Part shown: in pieces, positions 1 to 5,162 of the stretch
How the letters are laid out: every line of letters starts with the position of its first letter
Numbering within the stretch: the stretch's first letter is position 1
Assembly: GCA_045617725.1 (NCBI GenBank)
Contig: JAZLJD010000026.1
Span: forward strand, 1 to 35,428
DNA: 35,428 bases
Source: JAZLJD01 sp045617725
GTDB lineage: Bacteria > Bacillota > Clostridia > Lachnospirales > Lachnospiraceae
Direction of reading: 5' to 3'
The notes under the pieces: model-generated
Told to the model about the DNA's origin: nothing
The model's database searches: none
Seen by the model: only the letters and a program-made list of their open reading frames with translations
Translations under genes and position numbers: made by a program

Positions 1-16
1 TCTGTGTTAAATTCAT
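1..16 (-). CDS. Start of an unidentified gene running off the left edge
   Basis: On the minus strand an ATG at 16-14 is preceded by GGAGG with an 8-nt spacer, and the frame (MNLTQ...) stays open to the window edge. Only five codons are visible, so no function can be given. The call rests on the ribosome binding site, the upstream promoter at 153-181 and the folded leader between them. Confidence 0.35.
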
Positions 17-146
17 TTTAGAAACCTCCAGTTTGTGTAAAGTGTTTTTTCATCCGGCCAAGATGAACACCTTTATCTTACCTAGAGGTTTTCTTTTATT
101 CAATTGACGTTATTTCTGAATTACAGGAATGCTCCTCAAACATGAT
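17..146 (-). promoter_or_regulatory. Structured 5' leader that may hide the ribosome binding site
   Basis: The minus-strand transcript between the promoter at 153-181 and the ATG at 16 can fold. AAAACCTC near its 5' side (about 85-93) pairs with GGAGGTTT, which contains the ribosome binding site (about 22-30). An inner stem pairs AAAGGTGTTCATC with GATGAAAAAACACTTT. That layout fits translational control by sequestration. I compared it by eye with common riboswitch consensus sequences (THF, preQ1, fluoride, ZTP) and saw no match. Read on the plus strand, the same inverted repeat followed by TTTTCTTTTATT could also act as a terminator. Confidence 0.4.
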
Positions 147-152
147 TTATTA

Positions 153-181
153 ATTATAAGGTATTACCTACTGAAATGCAA
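153..181 (-). promoter_or_regulatory. Sigma-A-type promoter toward the left edge
   Basis: On the minus strand TTGCAT (181-176) and TATAAT (158-153) are separated by exactly 17 bp. Transcription would start near 146 and read the folded leader and the edge gene. It is divergent from the promoter of the 90-aa gene at 226. Confidence 0.5.
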
Positions 182-197
182 AAAACAATGCTATAAT
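169..197 (+). promoter_or_regulatory. Probable promoter of the 90-aa gene
   Basis: TATAAT at 192-197 is a perfect -10 box, about 29 bp ahead of the start codon at 226. The -35 region (TACTGA at 17-bp spacing) is a poor match, so only the -10 is well supported. Confidence 0.4.
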
Positions 198-225
198 TAT
201 TCAAAACTATTGTGAGGTAATTCCT

Positions 226-498
226 ATGAGAATCTGGGTAAAAGAATTTAAGAATAACCGACTCCTTAAGGATATCGTCATAGAGGATACATCCGGGGAA
301 ACCCGTACGCATAAGGTGTTTAAAGCATTAGATGAGGCCTGCCTGGCTTTCGACCTGACACGCCCCATCTGGCTTAAACTGAATCAGAATGATTTCCTGC
401 TCCACGCAAAGACCCGCTTTCGCCAGGACAACTTCGTGGAACCCATCGACTTTGATTATCTGGAATTTCAGGTAATCGAGGAAGATACTACTGTCTAA
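226..498 (+). CDS. Conserved-looking hypothetical protein, 90 aa
   Basis: A small soluble acidic protein with no signal peptide or membrane segment and no motif I recognise. A GAGGT ribosome binding site about 8 nt upstream and a TATAAT box at 192 support the start. It begins MRIWVKEF and ends FQVIEEDTTV; the rhythm of charged and hydrophobic residues suggests a compact alpha/beta fold. Its last 11 bases overlap the 3' end of the convergent YbjQ-like gene, so the two transcripts are antisense at their ends. Function unknown. Confidence 0.75.
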   Translation: MRIWVKEFKNNRLLKDIVIEDTSGETRTHKVFKALDEACLAFDLTRPIWLKLNQNDFLLHAKTRFRQDNFVEPIDFDYLEFQVIEEDTTV

Positions 499-802
499 AC
501 TTAACTGCAGTACCGTAGGCAATAAGCTCTGCACCACCCTGTACAATGTTGCTGGAGGTCAGGTGTACTGCCACAATTGCATCGGCGTTATAACGCTGTG
601 CATCTTCAATCATGTATCCTATGCTCTTGTTTCTGGCTTCGGCCAGCATATCGGAATAGGACTTCATCTCACCACCCACGAGGTTTCTGAAGGATGCTCC
701 TATATCGCGTCCAAAATCCTTACACATAACAGCACATCCGCTTACCAGGGTAATCACATCAAACTCACGTCCGGGTATCGTTTCGGTATTAACAACTATC
801 AT
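488..802 (-). CDS. YbjQ/UPF0145 family protein
   Basis: A 104-aa protein of the YbjQ (DUF74, 'putative heavy-metal-binding') family, which forms homo-oligomers and whose biochemical role is not settled. Family features are the start MIVVNTETIPG, the central GRDIGASFRNLVGGEMKSY block, the helix with MLAEARNKSIGYM, and the AIVAVHLTSS strand before the C terminus. An upstream in-frame ATG at 817 would add MEEKL, but that ATG is itself part of the GGAGGAGA ribosome binding site serving the ATG at 802, so 802 is preferred. A promoter lies at 833-861. Convergent with, and overlapping by 11 bp, the 90-aa gene. Confidence 0.88.
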   Translation of the reverse strand: MIVVNTETIPGREFDVITLVSGCAVMCKDFGRDIGASFRNLVGGEMKSYSDMLAEARNKSIGYMIEDAQRYNADAIVAVHLTSSNIVQGGAELIAYGTAVKFRQ

Positions 803-832
803 TAATTTCTCCTCCATATATAGGTTTGTTCA

Positions 833-861
833 AGTATACCACGCCAAAAATAATTTGAAAA
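833..861 (-). promoter_or_regulatory. Promoter of the YbjQ-like gene
   Basis: Minus strand: TTTTCA (861-856), a 17-bp spacer and TATACT (838-833), about 30 bp ahead of the start at 802. Confidence 0.45.
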
Positions 862-865
862 CAGG

Positions 866-894
866 TTGACTTCCATGTCTCACAGGTGTAGTAT
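866..894 (+). promoter_or_regulatory. Promoter of the hemolysin III gene
   Basis: TTGACT at 866-871, a 17-bp spacer and TAGTAT at 889-894. It faces the hlyIII start at 973, leaving an untranslated leader of about 70 nt. It is divergent from the promoter at 833-861, with only 4 bp between their -35 boxes. Confidence 0.5.
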
Positions 895-972
895 CGAATC
901 ATGTCATATAGTTTTCATAACTACATGCAATCATATCCATGTTTCACTGGGTTGAAAAAGGGAGGTAATCCT

Positions 973-1623
973 ATGACACTTACAATACGCGATCCGGGCA
1001 GTGCCATTACACATTTTATAGGCTGGATTATGGCGCTTTGCGCCGTATTCCCCCTGTTTATCAAGGCCGCAGGGAACTCCTGTCTGGCCAGCATGCTTGT
1101 TTTTGGCCTGAGTATGGTGGAACTCTATGCGGCAAGCACGACCTACCACACCATAAACGTACAGAGTGGCAGAATCTTCACCCTGTTCAAGAGAATCGAT
1201 CATCTCTCCATCTTTCTCCTGATTGCCGGCACCTACACTCCGATCTGCACCATCGTCCTGAAAGGGCGCACCGGAACCATTCTGCTTACGGCCATCTGGA
1301 GCATGGCGGCCCTCGGGATGATCACCAAATACTTCTTCGTGAACTGCCCGAAATGGTTTTCTTCCATCCTGTACATTGCAATGGGCTGGATGTGCGTTTT
1401 TACCTTCAAGCCGCTCATAAACCTGCTGCCGGACGGTGCCTTCTCCTGGCTTTTGGGCGGTGGCATCTTCTACACGTTGGGCGGGGCCCTGTACGGCTTT
1501 AAGTTGAAAGTTTTCAACGCCCGTCATCCCAAATTCGGCAGCCACGAAATCTTTCATCTGTTCATTATGGCAGGTTCCGTGTGTCACTTTATCTTCATGT
1601 ATGTCTATGTGGTCTCCATGTAA
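973..1623 (+). CDS. Hemolysin III / PAQR family membrane protein
   Basis: A 216-aa integral membrane protein with seven hydrophobic segments, as expected for the bacterial PAQR (YqfA/HlyIII) family. Metal-site motifs are visible in order: STTYH in the second helix, DHLSIFLLIAGTYTP in the third, and EIFHLFIMAGSVCH in the last. These supply the three histidines that bind zinc in the family. PAQR members are thought to act in membrane lipid homeostasis; 'hemolysin' is historical. A longer frame begins at 901, but GGGAGG about 6 nt before the ATG at 973 makes that the start. It has its own promoter at 866-894. Its stop lies 11 bp from the stop of the convergent DUF896 gene. Confidence 0.9.
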   Translation: MTLTIRDPGSAITHFIGWIMALCAVFPLFIKAAGNSCLASMLVFGLSMVELYAASTTYHTINVQSGRIFTLFKRIDHLSIFLLIAGTYTPICTIVLKGRTGTILLTAIWSMAALGMITKYFFVNCPKWFSSILYIAMGWMCVFTFKPLINLLPDGAFSWLLGGGIFYTLGGALYGFKLKVFNARHPKFGSHEIFHLFIMAGSVCHFIFMYVYVVSM

Positions 1624-1634
1624 CCGGCCGGGGC

Positions 1635-1802
1635 CTACACGATGGTAATATTGTCAAGCTGGTTCTTCAGATTGCCGCGTACATTGGCAACGTATGCGGC
1701 CCGCAGCTCTGCCTGTTCCTTTTTTTCCTCTTCCGTAAGGCCTTCTGCTTTGGATTTGTGATAAAGTTCATTAATTCTTTTGGTCATCTCTTCGACTGTC
1801 AT
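1635..1802 (-). CDS. DUF896 / YnzC family small protein
   Basis: A 55-aa protein translated directly from the minus strand: MTVEEMTKRINELYHKSK, then AEGLTEEEKKEQAELRAAYV, then ANVRGNLKNQLDNITIV. The pattern 'RINEL..K.K.EGLT.EE..EQ..LR..Y...R' is the signature of the DUF896 (UPF0291, YnzC) family, short helical-hairpin proteins of unclear function. GGAGAG lies about 8 nt before the ATG. An extended -10 element (TGCTATAAT) sits at 1841-1833. The gene is small enough to be missed by length cut-offs. Confidence 0.85.
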   Translation of the reverse strand: MTVEEMTKRINELYHKSKAEGLTEEEKKEQAELRAAYVANVRGNLKNQLDNITIV

Positions 1803-1832
1803 CTTTTCTCTCCGTTAAGAAATCTTTCCCAG

Positions 1833-1841
1833 ATTATAGCA
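1833..1841 (-). promoter_or_regulatory. Extended -10 promoter of the DUF896 gene
   Basis: Minus strand TGCTATAAT, a perfect -10 with the TG extension, 31 bp ahead of the DUF896 start. No convincing -35 at 17 bp, which extended -10 promoters tolerate. Confidence 0.4.
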
Positions 1842-1890
1842 TATTTTCATAAGAATCTGTTACAATGAGCTGGTCATTATTTTAAGGAGC

Positions 1891-2119
1891 TGTAGTGTGA
1901 AAAATGCAGGCATTTTTCATGCGACACTTTGTGTCGCAATCCGTAGCAGTTTCGCTGTAATACAGTGAAGGGCTAAATATACCGGATTGCGAAATGCGGG
2001 GATTTGTATGAAAAATGCAAAGCATTTTTCATGCGACACTTTGTGTCGCAATCCGTAGCAGCTTCGCTGTAATACAGTGAAGGGCTAAATATACCGGATT
2101 GCGAAATGCGGGGATTTGT
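1891..2119 (+). repeat. Dispersed leader repeat, locus 1: two tandem ~112-bp units
   Basis: Two near-identical units lie head to tail (about 1891-2007 and 2008-2119), ending exactly at the ATG of the ABC-F gene. Each unit contains small inverted repeats: GAAAAATGC/GCATTTTTC, GCGACAC-TTT-GTGTCGC, CAGC-TTC-GCTG, and AATCCG paired with CGGATT. Unit 1 starts TGTAGTGTGAAAAATGC and both units end GCGGGGATTTGT before an ATG. A GTG at 1897, 7 nt after AAGGAG, opens a 23-codon frame (starts VKNAGIFH, ends FAVIQ, stop TGA). The ATG at 2008 opens a 16-codon frame (starts MKNAKHFS, stop TAG). Related copies in reverse orientation are at 4861-4996 and 19648-19764. Confidence 0.92.
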
Positions 2120-3670
2120 ATGGTTCTCGAAGTAACGGATTTGAGCCACGGTTTCGGAGACCGTGCAATTTTTGATCACGTGTCCTTCCGTCTTTTGAAG
2201 GGCGAGCATATCGGACTTGTAGGTGCCAACGGCGAAGGCAAGTCCACCTTTATGAATATTATTACCGGCCGCATGGCGCCGGATGAAGGCAAGGTAACTT
2301 GGGCCAAAAACGTCAAGGTCGGATACTTAGACCAGCATACGGTACTTGAGAAAGGAATGACCATCGGTGACGTACTGCAGGGGGCCTTTGCCAGACTTTA
2401 TGACTGGGAAGCCCGCATCAACGAAATCTGCGAACGTCTTGCCGAGGTGACCGATGAAACTGAGATGAACGAGCTTTTGGAGGAGATGGGAACGCTGCAG
2501 GATTTGCTGGATTCCCACGATTTCTACACACTGGACGCCCGGATTGAGGAAGTTGCCCGCGCCTTTGACCTCTTACCGCTCGGACTTAATAAGGATGTCA
2601 CCGAATTGAGCGGTGGTCAGCGTACCAAGGTGCTGCTTGCCAAGCTTCTTTTGGAGAAGCCCGAAATTCTTCTCCTTGACGAGCCCACCAACTACCTCGA
2701 TGCCCATCACATTGAGTGGCTGAAGCGTTATCTGTGCGATTATGAGAACGCCTTCATCTTGATTTCGCACGACATTCCTTTTTTGAATTCCGTCGTCAAC
2801 CTGATTTACCACATGGAGAACTGTGCACTCGATCGTTATGTGGGCGATTATGATAAATTTACAGAGGTCTATGAGGCCAAAAAGAAACAGCTCGAGGCTG
2901 CTTACAAGCGTCAGCAGCAGGAAATCGAAGAGCTTGAGGATTTCGTGGCACGAAACAAAGCCCGCGTCGCCACGCGAAACATGGCGATGTCGCGTCAGAA
3001 GAAGCTCGACAGTATGGACGTAATCGAACTTGCCAAAGAGAAACCCAAGCCGGAGTTTCACTTTAAGGAAGCACGTACGCCCGGCAAGCTGATTTTTGAA
3101 ACGACCGACCTTGTTATTGGCTACGATACGCCGCTTTCAAAGCCCATGAATCTGCGTATGGAGCGCGGTGAGAAGATTGCCATCGTCGGCACCAACGGCA
3201 TCGGTAAGACCACCTTCCTAAAGAGCGTTCTGGGCCTCATCCCGGCGCTTTCCGGCAAGGCCGTTTTGGGCGACTATCTCAACAAAGGCTACTTTGAGCA
3301 GGAAGTCGTCCCGAGCGAGAATTCCTGCATTGAAGAAATCTGGCAGGTTTTCCCCTCCTTCACCCAGTATGAAGTCCGCTCCGCCCTTGCCAAATGCGGT
3401 CTGACAACGCAGCACATCGAAAGCAAGGTCAAGGTCCTTTCGGGTGGCGAGCAGGCCAAGGTACGCCTTTGCAAGCTTCTGAACACGGAAACCAACGTGC
3501 TTCTTCTCGACGAGCCCACGAATCATCTGGATGTGGACGCCAAAGAGGAACTCAAGCGGGCCCTGATTGCTTACAAGGGTTCCATTCTCATCGTCTGCCA
3601 TGAACCGGATTTCCTGGGCGGCCTGGTTCAAAAGGTTTGGAATCTTGAAGAATATTCGCGACTCGTATAA
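2120..3670 (+). CDS. ABC-F family ATPase (YbiT/YkpA-like)
   Basis: A 516-aa soluble protein with two ABC ATPase domains and no membrane part, which defines ABC-F: ribosome-associated translation factors and antibiotic-protection proteins. Domain 1 has Walker A GANGEGKS (about 35-42), signature LSGGQ (about 163) and Walker B ILLLDEPTNYLD (about 183). A charged coiled linker follows (DYDKFTEVYEAKKKQ...). Domain 2 has GTNGIGKT (about 357), LSGGE (about 440) and VLLLDEPTNHLD. Length and linker resemble housekeeping YbiT/YkpA members rather than resistance types. The start codon abuts the dispersed repeat. A TTG seven codons upstream would add MRNAGIC, but that is repeat sequence; the only ribosome-binding-like motif before the ATG is GGGGAT inside the repeat. 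The GGDEF gene follows after 43 bp and may be co-transcribed. Confidence 0.93.
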   Translation: MVLEVTDLSHGFGDRAIFDHVSFRLLKGEHIGLVGANGEGKSTFMNIITGRMAPDEGKVTWAKNVKVGYLDQHTVLEKGMTIGDVLQGAFARLYDWEARINEICERLAEVTDETEMNELLEEMGTLQDLLDSHDFYTLDARIEEVARAFDLLPLGLNKDVTELSGGQRTKVLLAKLLLEKPEILLLDEPTNYLDAHHIEWLKRYLCDYENAFILISHDIPFLNSVVNLIYHMENCALDRYVGDYDKFTEVYEAKKKQLEAAYKRQQQEIEELEDFVARNKARVATRNMAMSRQKKLDSMDVIELAKEKPKPEFHFKEARTPGKLIFETTDLVIGYDTPLSKPMNLRMERGEKIAIVGTNGIGKTTFLKSVLGLIPALSGKAVLGDYLNKGYFEQEVVPSENSCIEEIWQVFPSFTQYEVRSALAKCGLTTQHIESKVKVLSGGEQAKVRLCKLLNTETNVLLLDEPTNHLDVDAKEELKRALIAYKGSILIVCHEPDFLGGLVQKVWNLEEYSRLV

Positions 3671-3713
3671 AATAGAAGGGACAGCCAAATATCCCACAAT
3701 GGAATAAAGAGAA

Positions 3714-4859
3714 ATGATTAATTACGCAATTGCTTATTATGTACAAGTAAATATCATATGTATGATAGTACTCGGATACATCTGGTACACCAATTCCAGA
3801 CGGTACTTCAACCACGCGACGGAGGATCGGCTGTTCACAAGACTGATTATCCTGACGCTGGTACTGTGTATAGACGATATGGTGACCTGGCTTACCGACG
3901 GCGGTACCTTCCGTGGCGCCCGGGCCTGTGTATACATATCCAACACCATCTACATCGGAATCCTTCCTCTCATTGCCTATTGTTGGACGGACTATGTAAT
4001 TTGTAAGGTCGGCAAGTCCAGGCTTAAAAAGCTGAAGGTGGGACCCGTATTTTCCATCGCGCTGATCCTTTTGGAAGCTGCCATTACTTCTTCCGTATTT
4101 ACAAACTTTGCCTTCACGGTCGATGAAGCCAATGTATACCATCGAACCATCGGTGGGTATGTGGCCCCCGTCTTGGCCTGGCTTTATATCATATTCCTTA
4201 TGATTTTTGTCGTACAGGAAAGCCGCAAGAACCGGATTAATGCGGATAACCGCCGTATCATCAACGGCTTCTTCATTCCTACTCTGGTTGCCAGCATGAT
4301 TCAGATTCCGTTCTACGGAATTTCCGTGATGCAGGTCGGCTTTACCTTAAGCCTCCTTCTCATTTTTATCAACCGTCAGCACTACATGATTTCTCTGGAT
4401 GAACTTACCGGACTGAACAACCGCCGCTCCCTGCTCCGTTACTTTGAGCGGGCGCTCGACGATGCTCCCATGCAGCTTTGCATCTGCATCCTGGATGTCA
4501 ATAAATTCAAATCCATTAACGATACCTACGGACATTTGGAAGGGGATCATGCCCTTCGGTGCATTGCCTCCGTGCTTCGGCAGGCCGTGCAGCATTCCGA
4601 GCAGAACTGGTTTTTGTCCCGCTACGGCGGCGATGAATTCATTATTGCCGGTGTTAATGTATCAGCCCAGGACATTGCTCTTTTAAAGGAAGCCATTCAC
4701 GACGGATTGAGAGAGGAAACAAAAAAGATCACCAAAGATTATGAACTGGCCGTCAGCTTCGGATATGCGTACGAACAGGTCACTACACAGAAAGAAATCA
4801 CCGACCTTTTGAAAATGGCCGATAAAAAAATGTACCGCGAGAAACAAAACTTAAGATAA
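3714..4859 (+). CDS. Membrane-bound diguanylate cyclase (GGDEF)
   Basis: A 381-aa protein. About 220 N-terminal residues contain six or seven hydrophobic helices (first YAIAYYVQVNIICMIVLGY), followed by a C-terminal GGDEF domain that makes cyclic di-GMP from two GTP. The domain shows DELTGLNNRR, the metal site ILDVNKFKSINDTYGHLEGD, the intact active loop RYGGDEF, and the closing ADKKMYREK. The inhibitory RxxD site just before GGDEF is missing (the residues there are NWFLS), so product feedback through that site is unlikely. The helical part resembles unclassified seven-helix sensor regions and its ligand is unknown. The ribosome binding site is weak (AAAGAG). A reversed copy of the dispersed repeat begins within 2 bp of the stop. 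Confidence 0.92.
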   Translation: MINYAIAYYVQVNIICMIVLGYIWYTNSRRYFNHATEDRLFTRLIILTLVLCIDDMVTWLTDGGTFRGARACVYISNTIYIGILPLIAYCWTDYVICKVGKSRLKKLKVGPVFSIALILLEAAITSSVFTNFAFTVDEANVYHRTIGGYVAPVLAWLYIIFLMIFVVQESRKNRINADNRRIINGFFIPTLVASMIQIPFYGISVMQVGFTLSLLLIFINRQHYMISLDELTGLNNRRSLLRYFERALDDAPMQLCICILDVNKFKSINDTYGHLEGDHALRCIASVLRQAVQHSEQNWFLSRYGGDEFIIAGVNVSAQDIALLKEAIHDGLREETKKITKDYELAVSFGYAYEQVTTQKEITDLLKMADKKMYREKQNLR

Positions 4860-4860
4860 T

Positions 4861-4996
4861 AATCCCCGCATTTCGCAATCCGGTATATTTAGCCCTTCAC
4901 TGTATTACAGCGAAACTGCTACGGATTGCGACACAAAGTGTCGCATGAAAAATGCTTTGCATTTTTCATACTAATCCCCGCATTTTTCACACTACA
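4861..4996 (-). repeat. Dispersed leader repeat, locus 2 (one full unit plus a deleted one)
   Basis: Read on the minus strand it begins TGTAGTGTGAAAAATGC, jumps at once to GGGGATTAGT and ATG, then runs through a full unit to GCGGGGATT at 4861. It looks like a tandem pair whose first unit lost its middle by recombination between the short AAATGC repeats. GGAGGG lies just upstream of the GTG on the minus strand. Unlike the other loci, the far end is not followed by a start codon; it runs into the end of the GGDEF gene. Confidence 0.9.
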
Positions 4997-5004
4997 TCCC
5001 TCCA

Positions 5005-5030
5005 ATCGAGTAGGCTGACTCCTACTCGAT
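5005..5030. other. Perfect 10-bp hairpin
   Basis: ATCGAGTAGG, a 6-nt loop and CCTACTCGAT form a perfect inverted repeat with no T-run. Its right side (CTCCTACTCGAT) matches 12 nt at the 3' end of the group II intron remnant near 29731. Function unknown. Confidence 0.55.
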
Positions 5031-5041
5031 GATTAGCAGTC

Positions 5042-5080
5042 GCCAAATGTCCACTCGCGCAAGCGCGGTGGCCACTTGGC
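5042..5080. repeat. Long imperfect hairpin
   Basis: GCCAA-ATGTCCACT-CGCGC-AA-GCGCG-GTGGCCAC-TTGGC pairs over about 17 positions with two mismatches and one unpaired base. No T-run follows. With the neighbouring hairpin and the repeat at 4861 it fills the gap between the GGDEF and glutamine synthetase genes; no gene is seen in 4860-5162. Confidence 0.55.
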
Positions 5081-5095
5081 TCGTTGCCATAACAA

Positions 5096-5136
5096 AAAAT
5101 CGCTTAGCCCCGAGAACATTCTCAAAGGACTAAGCG
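5096..5136 (-). terminator. Bidirectional terminator after glutamine synthetase
   Basis: CGCTTAG at 5101 pairs with CTAAGCG ending at 5136, with an inner GAGAA/TTCTC hairpin. On the minus strand the stem is followed by ATTTTTTGTT, ending the glutamine synthetase operon. On the plus strand it is followed by TTTTTATTA, so it can also stop transcripts coming from the GGDEF side. Confidence 0.8.
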
Positions 5137-5162
5137 TTTTTATTATGGTTTTGTTATTCTGT

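Noticed and set aside
803..817. MEEKL start for the YbjQ-like protein
   Set aside because: That ATG is part of the GGAGGAG ribosome binding site of the ATG at 802.
931..1587. 218-aa minus-strand open frame
   Set aside because: Lies opposite the hemolysin III gene, has composition of a reverse-strand shadow and no ribosome binding site.
2099..2119. TTG start giving the ABC-F protein an MRNAGIC extension
   Set aside because: The seven codons are repeat sequence, shared with the dnaJ locus, and the family N terminus begins at the ATG at 2120.
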